This document shows positions 18,680 through 29,100 of a DNA stretch of 64,000 nucleotides, piece after piece. The DNA comes from Formosa sp030427735 (GTDB taxonomy: Bacteria > Bacteroidota > Bacteroidia > Flavobacteriales > Flavobacteriaceae). The notes below the pieces were generated by a model. It was not told the origin of the DNA, ran no database searches, and saw only the letters and a list, made by a program, of their open reading frames with translations. A program made the translations under genes and the position numbers. The DNA lies in the NCBI RefSeq assembly GCF_051200825.1, contig NZ_CP195158.1, positions 1,116,001-1,180,000 on the forward strand, written 5' to 3'. Every line of letters starts with the position of its first letter. Position 1 is the stretch's first letter.

Positions 18680-21424
18680 ATGAAAAAACTTTTTTTACAT
18701 ATTTTATTAATGATTGTTAGTGCTAATGTGTTTGCCCAAAAAAACATATCGCTAAACAATTTACAATGCGAAATGTTGACCAATCCTCTGGGAATTGATG
18801 TGGTACAACCTCGATTGAGCTGGAAAATTTCTACCGAAGCTCAGCATGTAAAACAAACAGCTTATCATATTTTGGTGGCATCATCTTTAGAAAAAATAAA
18901 GAACAATGAAGCCGATTTATGGGATAGCGGCATTGTAAAAAGCGATGCCTCGGTAAATATTAAATACGATGGAAAAACTTTAGACAGTAAGGATGAAGCT
19001 TTTTGGAAAGTGAAAATTTGGACAAACAAAGGAGAGAGTTCTTGGAGTGAAACCGCTTTGTGGAGCATGGGAATTTTGACGTATGCAGAATGGAAATCTA
19101 CCCGATGGATTGGGTACAATCAATTGTTTGAAGGCGATACCATAGGGCAGTTTTCAAAACTATCGGCTCGTTATGTTCGTAAGCAAATCAACCTAGAAAA
19201 AAAGGTGAAAAAAGCCAAAGTCTTTATCATGGGAATGGGGCTGTATGAGTTTTACATCAACGGAAAAAAAATAGGAAATCAGGTGTTAGCTCCTGTTCCA
19301 ACCGATTATACCAAAAACGTAAAATACAATGTATTTGATGTGACTAAAGAACTTCAACAAGGCGATAATGTATTGGGGACTATTTTAGGAAATGGACGTT
19401 TTTTTGCCATGAGACAAGAGTACAAACCTTATAAAATCAAAAGTTTTGGTTTTCCAAAAATGGCTCTTCAATTACAAGTTGAGTATGAGGATGGTACTAA
19501 AGAAACCATCAAAACCGATCAAAGTTGGAAGTTTACTCCATACAGTCCTATTCGTGCAAACAATGAATACGATGGCGAAACCTACGATGCTCGTAAAGAA
19601 ATGCCGAATTGGAATACCGTTGGTTTTGATGATGCTTCTTGGATGAATATGATGTGGGTTCAAGAACCAGGCGGATTTTACGAAGGACAAATGACTCCAA
19701 ATATGAAAGTTATGGATACCGTAAAACCATTGTCTATGACTAAAACCTCAAGAGGCACTTACATTTTGGACATGGGACAAAACATGGTCGGTTGGTTGCA
19801 AATAAAGGTAAAAGGAAATAAAGGGGATAAAATTGCGATGAAATTTGCAGAGTCTTTACAAGACGATGGCTCTTTATACATTGCCAATTTACGCGATGCC
19901 AAAACCACTGATTATTATATTTTAAAAGGCGAAGGTGAAGAAGTTTGGGAACCTAAATTTGTATATCACGGTTTTCGTTTTGTAGAACTTTCAGGATTTA
20001 CAAATCCTCCTAAAGCGAATGATTTTTTAGGAAAAGTGGTTTATGATGCTATGGAGACTGTAGGAACGTTTGAGAGTTCTAACGAAACCATGAATCAGAT
20101 TTTTAAAAATGCCTATTGGGGAATTAGAGGAAATTACAAAGGCATGCCTGTTGATTGTCCGCAACGTAATGAGCGTCAGCCATGGTTAGGCGATCGCACC
20201 ACGGGAGCTTATGGAGAAAGTTTCATTTTTAACAATCAAACGCTGTATGCAAAATGGTTAGATGATATTAAATATTCGCAAACTTTAGATGGAGGAATTC
20301 CAGATGTAGCTCCTGCTTTTTGGCGTTACTATGGTGATGGAGTTACTTGGCAAGGGGCTTATTTAAAAGTAGCCGATATGCTGTATACGCAGTTTGGTGA
20401 TGAAAAAGTGATTAAAGACCATTATCCATACATGAAAAAATGGATTTTGTACATGGAGGCAAATTATTTAAAGAACGATTTAATGACCAAAGACAAGTAT
20501 GGGGATTGGTGTGTGCCGCCAGAATCTTTAGAAATTATTCGTTCCAAAGACCCTAAACGATTGACTGATGGCGAGGTGTTGTCTAGTGCTTTTTATTATC
20601 ATTTGCTTCAAATCATGCAAAAGTTTGCTAGAATTTCTGGAGCGCATCAAGATGATGTTGTTTATTACAATGCTTTAGCCAATCGTGTTAAAAAAGCTTT
20701 CAACGCAAAGTATTTCAACAAAGAAAATTACAGTTATGCCAATAATACGGTAACGGCCAATGTGTTGCCATTGGCTTTTAATATGGTGCCAGACCATTTA
20801 GAAAACAAAGTGTTTGAAAATATGACTCAGCAAATTGAAGTTGAAAAAGATGGGCATATTAGTACAGGGGTTGTTGGGACTCAGTTTTTAATGCGAACAC
20901 TTTCTAGGTTTGGACGTGGCGATTTAGCTTATAAGTTAGCTTCGAATAAAACCTACCCGAGTTGGGGCTATATGGTAGAAAATGGAGCAACTACTATTTG
21001 GGAATTGTGGAACGGAAATACGGCCAATCCAGAAATGAATTCACAAAATCACGTCATGTTGCTAGGTGATTTAATGATTTGGTACTACGAAAACATAGCA
21101 GGAATAAAAAGCAATCCTGAAAATCCTGGTTTTAAAGAAATTATTATGAAACCCGATTTTGAGGCTGGATTAAGCTTTGTAAACGCTTCGTATCAGTCGC
21201 ATTATGGATTGATAAAAAGTCACTGGAAAAAGAGCCGCAGGCATACCGATTGGCAAATAGAAATACCAGCAAATAGTTCTGCAAAGGTTTATATTCCAAC
21301 TACAGCATCAAATAAAATTAAATTAAATTCTAAAGCATTAGATGCTTCCGATTACCGAATAGAAACCGAAGACAATTTTACGGTGCTTTATTTAGATTCT
21401 GGAAATTATAAGCTTCAATTTTAA
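18680..21424 (+). CDS. GH78 alpha-L-rhamnosidase family (second copy)
   Basis: A 914-residue exported protein (signal peptide ending NVFAQ). Architecture as in the first GH78: Fn3-like start (VVQPRLSWKISTEAQHVKQT), beta-sandwich with a Trp-rich ligand face, then the (alpha/alpha)6 barrel with DCPQRNERQPWLGDRTTGAY as the general-acid motif and GATTIWELWNGN holding the likely base Glu, and a C-terminal sandwich. This motif pattern is closer to classical GH78 than the upstream paralogue, so the two probably cleave different rhamnosyl linkages. It carries a type I signal rather than a lipobox, so this one is probably soluble in the periplasm while the other is membrane-anchored. Confidence 0.9.
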   Translation: MKKLFLHILLMIVSANVFAQKNISLNNLQCEMLTNPLGIDVVQPRLSWKISTEAQHVKQTAYHILVASSLEKIKNNEADLWDSGIVKSDASVNIKYDGKTLDSKDEAFWKVKIWTNKGESSWSETALWSMGILTYAEWKSTRWIGYNQLFEGDTIGQFSKLSARYVRKQINLEKKVKKAKVFIMGMGLYEFYINGKKIGNQVLAPVPTDYTKNVKYNVFDVTKELQQGDNVLGTILGNGRFFAMRQEYKPYKIKSFGFPKMALQLQVEYEDGTKETIKTDQSWKFTPYSPIRANNEYDGETYDARKEMPNWNTVGFDDASWMNMMWVQEPGGFYEGQMTPNMKVMDTVKPLSMTKTSRGTYILDMGQNMVGWLQIKVKGNKGDKIAMKFAESLQDDGSLYIANLRDAKTTDYYILKGEGEEVWEPKFVYHGFRFVELSGFTNPPKANDFLGKVVYDAMETVGTFESSNETMNQIFKNAYWGIRGNYKGMPVDCPQRNERQPWLGDRTTGAYGESFIFNNQTLYAKWLDDIKYSQTLDGGIPDVAPAFWRYYGDGVTWQGAYLKVADMLYTQFGDEKVIKDHYPYMKKWILYMEANYLKNDLMTKDKYGDWCVPPESLEIIRSKDPKRLTDGEVLSSAFYYHLLQIMQKFARISGAHQDDVVYYNALANRVKKAFNAKYFNKENYSYANNTVTANVLPLAFNMVPDHLENKVFENMTQQIEVEKDGHISTGVVGTQFLMRTLSRFGRGDLAYKLASNKTYPSWGYMVENGATTIWELWNGNTANPEMNSQNHVMLLGDLMIWYYENIAGIKSNPENPGFKEIIMKPDFEAGLSFVNASYQSHYGLIKSHWKKSRRHTDWQIEIPANSSAKVYIPTTASNKIKLNSKALDASDYRIETEDNFTVLYLDSGNYKLQF

Positions 21425-21534
21425 ATTGAAATATTTCTGGTATCATGATGCTACAGGATACTTATGCAATCGATTTAAATTATTTTTAGGCGTTAAAGTT
21501 TAAATACTATTCTACTAACTAATTACTATAACAA

Positions 21535-23478
21535 ATGAAATTATTAAAAACCACATGCTTATTGTTTAGCTTTCTGGTTTTAGCCAGTTGTAAAGAATCT
21601 ACAACACCCGAATCAGCTTCGGTAGCTACGGTGGCTTTAGAAGATAAAACCTGGCGTGAAGGGATCGAGGTTGATGAATTTATTTTTAACGAAGCATCTT
21701 ATTTATCGGCACATGCCGCAACTATTGTAGAAAATACAAAAGGGGAGTTGGTAGCTTCTTGGTTTGGAGGCACCCATGAACGCAATCCAGATGTTGGTAT
21801 TTGGGTAAGTAAACGTAAAAATGGAAAGTGGACAGAAGGTGTAGAGGTTGCCAATGGTGTACAAAACGATACGTTGCGTTACCCTACATGGAATCCAGTA
21901 TTGTATCAAATTCCTGATGGCGATTTAATGTTGTTTTACAAAATTGGTCCAAGCCCATCAACATGGTGGGGCATGTTAAAACGTTCTAAAGATGGTGGCG
22001 AAACCTGGTCTGAAGCAGAAAAGTTGCCAGAAGGTTTTTTAGGCCCTATTAAAAATAAACCAGAATTATTAGAAAATGGTAATCTATTGTTGCCGTCGAG
22101 TGTAGAAGGTAATGGATGGAATTTACGCATGGAATCGACTCCAGATTTTGGAAAAACCTGGAAAATGCATGATACCTTACCAAAAGGCCCAAACGCTATT
22201 AATGCGATTCAGCCAAGTATTTTATTCCATGGCAATGGTAAACTACAACAAATTGGCAGAACCAGAAACAGGCATTTATTTTCAATCTGGTCTGAAGATA
22301 ACGGGCAAACCTGGTCGCCTTTAGAGTTGTTAAACATGCCAAATAACAGTTCTGGAACCGATGCCGTAACGATGAAAAATGGCGAACACGCCTTAATTTA
22401 TAATCATGTTTGGCCAAATGAAGACATGAATAAAAGCTACAGAAGTCCGTTAAACATTGCCATTTCTAAAGATGGTATTAACTGGAATGCGGCTTTGGTT
22501 ATAGAAGATTCAAAAATTAGTCAGTATTCTTATCCATCAATCATTCAAGGGTCAGATGGTATGTTGCATTGTGTGTACACTTGGAGACGTCAAAAAATAA
22601 AGTATGTAAAAATCGATCCATCTAAATTGGTTACTTTCCCAATTGAAGATGGTGTTTGGCCTGGCCCAACTAAAGAGCGTTATAAAGTAGCCGTTTGCGA
22701 TTGGATGATTTTAAAACGTCAGAAATTAGGATCGTTTGAGCGTGCCAAAGAAATTGGTGCCGATGGTATAGAAATGGATATGGGCGGCTTAGGAAATCGC
22801 GAAACCTTCGATAGTAAATTTATAAATGGCGACACCGCTAGTGTACGTGTATTTAAACAAAAAATGGCAGAAACAGGAATCGAAATCAGTTCTGTGGCCA
22901 TGTCTGGATTTTATGCCCAATCGTTTGCCGAGCGCCCAACGGTAAAACAAATGGTAAACGATTGTATAGAAGTTATGAAAACGTTTAATGTGCAAGTGGC
23001 TTATTTACCATTAGGCACTAAAGGCGATCTGGTAAAACATCCGGAATTACGCCCTGCCATTGTAGAGCGTTTGCGCTGGGCAGGAAAACAAGTCGATAAA
23101 ATTAATGGCATTATTGCCGTAGAAACATCATTGTCGGCAGAAGAAGAAAAGAAATTGTTAGAAGAAGTGGGTAATCGAAATATAAAAATAGCCTTCAATT
23201 TTGCTAATGCTATTAAAAACGGACGTGATATTTCGAAAGAACTAAAAACTTTAGGTCGCGATAATATTGGAGAAATCCATGCATCGAATACCGATGGCCA
23301 TTGGATAGAAAACGATTCGGCTATCGATCTTCCGAAAATTAAAGAGACTTTAGATAAAATGCATTGGAAAGGCTGGTTAATTGTAGAGCGTTCTCGCGAT
23401 ACCACAGATGTGCATAACGTGGTGAAAAATTACGGAGCCAATGCCGCCTATCTTAAAAAAGTGTTTCAAGAAAACTAA
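21535..23478 (+). CDS. Sialidase-fold propeller fused to sugar-isomerase-like TIM barrel
   Basis: A 647-residue lipoprotein (VLASCKES) with two domains. Residues about 45-375 are a BNR_2-type six-bladed propeller with Asp boxes (SKDGGETWSEA, TPDFGKTWKMH, SEDNGQTWSPL, SKDGINWN) and VASWFGGTHERNPDVG, a strand common in sialidase-like proteins of pectin loci. Residues about 390-647 are an AP-endonuclease-2/xylose-isomerase-like TIM barrel (AKEIGADGIEMDMGG, GIIAVETS, GEIHASNTDGHW, GWLIVERS) that keeps Glu and His residues at typical metal positions, although one usual Asp is replaced in AFNFANA. No stop or frameshift lies at the junction near residue 380. The fusion puts an isomerase-type barrel on an exported lipoprotein, which is unusual. 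Function unknown. Confidence 0.7.
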   Translation: MKLLKTTCLLFSFLVLASCKESTTPESASVATVALEDKTWREGIEVDEFIFNEASYLSAHAATIVENTKGELVASWFGGTHERNPDVGIWVSKRKNGKWTEGVEVANGVQNDTLRYPTWNPVLYQIPDGDLMLFYKIGPSPSTWWGMLKRSKDGGETWSEAEKLPEGFLGPIKNKPELLENGNLLLPSSVEGNGWNLRMESTPDFGKTWKMHDTLPKGPNAINAIQPSILFHGNGKLQQIGRTRNRHLFSIWSEDNGQTWSPLELLNMPNNSSGTDAVTMKNGEHALIYNHVWPNEDMNKSYRSPLNIAISKDGINWNAALVIEDSKISQYSYPSIIQGSDGMLHCVYTWRRQKIKYVKIDPSKLVTFPIEDGVWPGPTKERYKVAVCDWMILKRQKLGSFERAKEIGADGIEMDMGGLGNRETFDSKFINGDTASVRVFKQKMAETGIEISSVAMSGFYAQSFAERPTVKQMVNDCIEVMKTFNVQVAYLPLGTKGDLVKHPELRPAIVERLRWAGKQVDKINGIIAVETSLSAEEEKKLLEEVGNRNIKIAFNFANAIKNGRDISKELKTLGRDNIGEIHASNTDGHWIENDSAIDLPKIKETLDKMHWKGWLIVERSRDTTDVHNVVKNYGANAAYLKKVFQEN

Positions 23479-23484
23479 GAAATT

Positions 23485-26166
23485 ATGAAGCATTTAAGCA
23501 TTTTAGTATTTGCTTTTTTAATGGTGGTATCTTGTTCCAAACAAACTACAGTCACTTTAGTCGGTAACGAAACATCGTCTAGAGTGGCTTTCGGTTTAGA
23601 AAGATTGTCGGATGCCTTGATTTCTCAGGGCTATAAAGTGAATTTGAGTACCGAAGAACCAAAATCAGATCAGGATTTTGTCATTAAAGTGCAGGTAAGC
23701 CCAGATACAACTAAAAAGGAAGGGTTTAATATTGAGTCGAAAAATCATCAAATACAAGTAACAGGTTTTGATGATTCTGGAGCTCTATACGGCGTTTTAG
23801 AGTTGATTGATCAGATAAATGCACAGGGCGAAATTCCGAAGGAAATTCATATAACAGATCAGCCAGAAATGGTGCTTAGAGGCACCGCAATCGGACTTCA
23901 AAAAACAACGTATTTAGAAGGACGTGGTGTTTATGAATACCCTTATACTCCAGAAAATTTTCCTTGGTTTTACGATAAGGAATTGTGGATACAGTATTTA
24001 GATATGATGGTTGAAAACAGATTCAACTCGTTGTATTTATGGAATGGCCATCCATTTGCTTCGTTAGTGAAATTAAAAGACTATCCGTTTGCAGTTGAGG
24101 TTAGTGATGAAGATTTTAAAAAGAATGAAGACATTTTTAATTTTATTACGCAAGAAGCCGATAAAAGAGGTATTTGGGTTATCCAGATGTTCTACAATAT
24201 AATGGTTTCTAAACCTTTTGCAGAGCATTACGGTATAAAAACGCAAGATCGGTCGCGACCAATAACGCCGTTAATTGCCGATTATAATAGAAAATCTATA
24301 GCGGCTTTTGTAGAAAAATATCCCAATGTAGGACTATTGGTAGCTCTGGGCGAAGCCATGGAGCGTGAATACGATGTAGAGTGGTTTACAGAAACGATAA
24401 TTCCAGGTGTAAAAGATGGTTTGAAAGCCTTAGGAAAAACCGAAGAGCCTCCCATTATTTTAAGGGCTCATGATACCGATGCTCCTTTGGTAATGCAACA
24501 TGCGTTGCCTTTGTATAAAAATTTATACACTACACATAAGTATAATGGCGAATCGTTAACAACGTATCAGCCACGCGGGCCATGGACAGAAATTCATAAA
24601 AATTTAAGTCAGGCAGGATCTACGCACATTTCCAATGTTCATGTTTTGGCTAATTTAGAGCCGTTCCGTTACGGTTCGCCAGATTTTATTCAAAAAAGCG
24701 TGCAAGCCATGCACAATATTCATGGGGCAAATGCTTTGCATTTATATCCGTTATCATCGTATTGGGACTGGCCATATGCACCAGATAAAACCGAGCCAAG
24801 ACTTTTGGAAATAGATCGCGATTGGATTTGGTATAAGGCTTGGGCGCGTTATGCTTGGCAAAGTAACCGCGATAGGGCAAAAGAAATCTCTTATTGGAGT
24901 GAGGTGCTGGGAGCCAAATTTGGAACTGATAATGAAACAGCACAATCTATTTTAAAAGCTTATGAAGAAGCTGGAGAAATAGCTCCAAAAACCTTACGCC
25001 GATTTGGAATAACCGAAGGCAACCGACAAACCTTATTGTTAGGGATGTTCGAGAGCCAATTGGTAAATCCGTATAAATGGCGTGTATATCCAGGGTTTTA
25101 CGAATCTTGTGGTCCTGAGGGAGAAATTCTGTTAGAATACGCCAAAAAAGAATGGTATAAACAGCCTCACGAAGGCGAGACCCCTGTACAAATTATAGAT
25201 GAAATTGTAGCGCACGGACAAGCAGCCGTGGAGGCGATAGATGCCGCTTCACCTTATATTTCTGAGCAACAAAGCGAGTTCAAGCGCTTAAAAAACGATA
25301 TGTATTGTTACAAAGCCTTTGCCGATTGTTTTGCAGAAAAAGTAAAAGCAGCTTTACTGGTATTACGATATAGCTATTCTAAAGATATTTCAGATTTAGA
25401 AGCCGCTTTACCACATCTGGAACAGAGTATTGTGCATTATCAAAAGTTGGTGAATTTAACTCAGGATTCTTATTTCTATGCAAATGGAATGCAAACAGCT
25501 CAACGTAGAATCCCTATTGGCGGTGATGATGGTAAAAATAAAACATGGAAGGAATTGTTGTCACATTACGAGCGCGAATTGGCAAATTTCAAACGGAATT
25601 TAGAGCTTTTAAAAGCATCTAAAGACGGTACAATCGAGAAAGATGTTGTTGAGCCTTGGCAGCCAGGGCAGGTAACCATGTTGAGTGAAGTTAATGGAAG
25701 TTATCCTGTAAAAACGGGAATACAAGTTTACGGAATTCCAGAATCGGAAATTACTGATTTAGCGCCAGAATTACAACATTTATCAGGCATGTCGCTTGTG
25801 GCCGATAACCAAAATAAAAATGGAACTCAGCTTAAATTTAAATGTGAAACCCCCGTTAAACTAGTGGTTGGTTATTTTAAAACCGATCAAAAGCGGTTTT
25901 TATTTCCTCCTAGTTTAGAAACCAATGCGGCAGGCAATACGCATGGACAAGCCGAGGTGGTTTTGGCTAATGCCATGAAGTTAAAACAAATGCCAGGAAT
26001 AAATATTCATACGTACAATTTTAATGCAGGCGAACATGAACTTAATTTAGGAAAAGGTCGTGTTTTAATTTTAGGATTTATCGATGCCAACCAGAATATC
26101 AATTCTAGAGATGTTGGATTAATTGGTAAAGACGATAAAGAAGCCGTAGATTGGTTATTTTATTAA
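23485..26166 (+). CDS. GH67/GH20-like lipoprotein glycosidase, family unassigned
   Basis: An 893-residue lipoprotein (VVSCSKQ), 6 nt after the fusion gene. Residues about 25-125 form the small alpha/beta domain that precedes the catalytic barrel in GH20 and GH67 (SGALYGVLELIDQI). A TIM barrel follows (MMVENRFNSLYLWNGHPFA, EADKRGIWVIQMFYNIM, LLVALGEAMEREYDVEW, IILRAHDTDAP, LYPLSSYWDWPYAP), and a helical region with a final beta-domain closes it. The GEAMERE and RAHDTDA segments hold the acidic residues most likely to be catalytic. GH67 members are alpha-glucuronidases, so an uronic-acid-releasing role would suit RG-II (which contains glucuronic and galacturonic acid side groups), but the family cannot be fixed from reading alone. 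Confidence 0.6.
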   Translation: MKHLSILVFAFLMVVSCSKQTTVTLVGNETSSRVAFGLERLSDALISQGYKVNLSTEEPKSDQDFVIKVQVSPDTTKKEGFNIESKNHQIQVTGFDDSGALYGVLELIDQINAQGEIPKEIHITDQPEMVLRGTAIGLQKTTYLEGRGVYEYPYTPENFPWFYDKELWIQYLDMMVENRFNSLYLWNGHPFASLVKLKDYPFAVEVSDEDFKKNEDIFNFITQEADKRGIWVIQMFYNIMVSKPFAEHYGIKTQDRSRPITPLIADYNRKSIAAFVEKYPNVGLLVALGEAMEREYDVEWFTETIIPGVKDGLKALGKTEEPPIILRAHDTDAPLVMQHALPLYKNLYTTHKYNGESLTTYQPRGPWTEIHKNLSQAGSTHISNVHVLANLEPFRYGSPDFIQKSVQAMHNIHGANALHLYPLSSYWDWPYAPDKTEPRLLEIDRDWIWYKAWARYAWQSNRDRAKEISYWSEVLGAKFGTDNETAQSILKAYEEAGEIAPKTLRRFGITEGNRQTLLLGMFESQLVNPYKWRVYPGFYESCGPEGEILLEYAKKEWYKQPHEGETPVQIIDEIVAHGQAAVEAIDAASPYISEQQSEFKRLKNDMYCYKAFADCFAEKVKAALLVLRYSYSKDISDLEAALPHLEQSIVHYQKLVNLTQDSYFYANGMQTAQRRIPIGGDDGKNKTWKELLSHYERELANFKRNLELLKASKDGTIEKDVVEPWQPGQVTMLSEVNGSYPVKTGIQVYGIPESEITDLAPELQHLSGMSLVADNQNKNGTQLKFKCETPVKLVVGYFKTDQKRFLFPPSLETNAAGNTHGQAEVVLANAMKLKQMPGINIHTYNFNAGEHELNLGKGRVLILGFIDANQNINSRDVGLIGKDDKEAVDWLFY

Positions 26167-26170
26167 TTGA

Positions 26171-29100
26171 ATGAAGAACATACAGTATATAATTCTAGCA
26201 ACACTTTTGGTATTCATGTCGTGCGACAATGAAATAGCTGTTGATAATGCTAGAAAGGAAATCAGTTTAAACGACAATTGGCACACGATTCATTTAGATA
26301 GTTTGCATCAGCCGGAAGCCGATTTTGTTAAAAATATCTCGGTTAATCAGGATTGGAAAGCTGTTTCTGTACCACATAATTGGGATCAGTATTATGGTTA
26401 CCGTCGTATGAAACACGGTAATTTGCACGGTACGGCTTGGTATTATAAAACCTTAAAGTTAAATGCTGAAGATGAAGGGAAACAACACTTTTTGTTTTTT
26501 GAAGGCGTGGGATCGTACGCTACCGTTTGGGTAAACGGAAAAGAAGTGGGAAGTCACAAAGGCGGAAGAACAACCTTTACTTTAGATATTACCGATGTGG
26601 TTGATTTTAATGCTGAAAACAACATTGTAGTGAAAGCGGCGCACCCCGCATTTATTGCCGATTTACCTTGGGTATGCGGTGGTTGTTCGGGAGAATGGGG
26701 CTTCTCGGAAGGCTCTCAGCCAATGGGAATCTTTAGACCGGTGTCTTTAGTGGTTACCGATAAATTACGTATTGAACCTTTCGGAGTTCATGTGTGGAAT
26801 GATGCATCAACTAATAAAGAAAACGCTTTACTTCATACCACTACAGAGGTTAAAAACTATAGCGGTTCAGAAAAACAAATCACTGTTGAAAATACTTTGT
26901 TAGATGCCGATGGAAAACAAGTAGTTTCAGTTAAGACAGATGTTGACAACGTTTCTGGTTTAAAGGAAATCAAGCAAACTTTGCCAGAGTTTTCAAACCC
27001 TAAATTATGGTCGCCGGAAGATCCGTATTTGTATCAGTTGGTGACTAAAGTTTACGAAAATGGCGATTTAAAAGATGCATTAACCACACCGTACGGAATC
27101 CGTTGGGTAAGTTGGCCAATTAATCGTGAAGGCGATGATAATCGTTTCTTCTTAAATGATAAACCTGTTTTTATTAACGGAACTTGTGAATATGAGCACC
27201 TCATTGGTAGAAGTCATTCGTTTTCAGATAAAGATGTAAAAGCGAGAATCGGTCAAGTAAAAGCTGCCGGGTATAACGCCTTTCGTGAAGGCCATCAACC
27301 ACATAATTTAAGATATCAGGAACATTTAGATGAAGAGGGGATTTTATTTTGGAGCCAGTTTTCAGCACATATCTGGTACGATACGCCAGAGTTTAAAGAA
27401 AATTTTAAAACTTTATTGAAGGAATGGATTAGAGAGCGCCGAAACAATCCGTCGGTGGTGATGTGGGGACTGCAAAACGAGAGTACCATTCCAAAGGAAT
27501 TTGCAGAAGAATGCACAGAAATTATTCGCGAGTTAGATCCAACGTCAGCGCAACAACGTTTGGTGACAACCTGTAATGGAGGAGAAGGTACCGATTGGAA
27601 TGTGATTCAGAATTGGTCGGGAACTTATGGCGGAGATCCGTTTAATTACGGGGAAGAAATGACCGAACACCTATTAAATGGTGAATATGGCGCCTGGCGT
27701 TCGGCCGATTTACATACCGAAGGCGAGTTCAACCAAAAAGGTGAATTAAGCGAAAATCGTTTTTCACAATTGATGGAAATTAAGGTCGCTGAAGCTGAGT
27801 CTGTAAGTGATAATATTGTAGGGCAATACCATTGGTTATTGTATTCGCACGAAAATCCTGGGCGTTCGCAAAACGGCGAAGGGTATCGAGATATCGATAA
27901 AGTGGGGCCAGTAAATTACAAAGGTATTTTCACCATTTGGGGCGAACCTTTAGATGCGTTTTATATGTATCGCGCCAATTATGTGTCGAATAAAAAAGAG
28001 CCGATGGTGTATATCGTGTCGCATTCTTGGCCAACCCGATGGAATGATGCAGGAACGAAAAACGGTATCGACGTGTATTCCAATTGTGATGAAGTGGAAT
28101 TGTTTAATGATGTTAATGAAGCATCATTAGGAAAACAAAAAAATCCAGGTTTAGGTAAACATTTTCAGTTTAATAATGTCGATGTAAAATATAATGTACT
28201 TTACGCGATTGGTTATGTTGATGGAAAACCAGTAGCCAAAGATTATATCGTGTTGAATAATTTACCAAAAGCACCACATTTTGATGCCTTGGTAAGTGAA
28301 AAAAATGAGATTTTAAAACCAGCCGAAGGTCTTAATTACCTGTATCGCGTAAATAGTGGAGGAGCTGATTATACCGATACCTTCGGAAATACTTGGTTAG
28401 TCGATGTCCATAAAACCGATGAAAATGCTTGGGGCTCGCTATCATGGACCGATACTTTTGAAAACCTTCCTGCGTATTATGCGAGTCAGCGTACTACTTA
28501 CGACCCGATTGCCGGAACGCAAGACTGGAAACTGTTTCAGGATTTTAGATATGGAGCCGATAAGTTGCATTACGAATTTCCTGTGCCAGATGACGAATAC
28601 CAAGTAGAATTGTATTTTAACGAGCCTTGGTACGGTACTGGAGGCGGTATGAACTGCGAAGACTGGCGTGTGTTTGATATCGCGATTAATGATGAAATTG
28701 TAGAAGATAATTTAGATATCTGGAAAACTGTTGGTCATGATTCGGCACTTAAAAAAGTATATTCAGCGAAAAGTGTCAATGGTAAATTAATCATTTCATT
28801 CCCGAATGTGGCTTCAGGACAGGCGGTGATTTCTGCGATTGCTATTGCTTCAAAAGATCATAATGTACATCCAGCAAAACCTTCCGATAAGAACATTCTA
28901 AATGTTTCTGCAAATGCTGAGCTAAAGGTAGCTTCTTGGTTAAATATTACAGACAAACAATTTGTGAGTTCAAATGCTAGTTTTACCAAATTGCCTTCAG
29001 AATTGTATGGCGCCGATTATTTAAGATTTCCTATTTCAGAAGCCACTAAAACGGTTTCTGGGCATTTCACTTTAAAACACGATGCTACAGTTTATGCTTT

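Noticed and set aside
23001..23405. 134-codon minus-strand frame
   Set aside because: It lies wholly antisense to the isomerase-like half of the 647-residue fusion, which has clear family motifs. No leader or homology is visible in the antisense frame.
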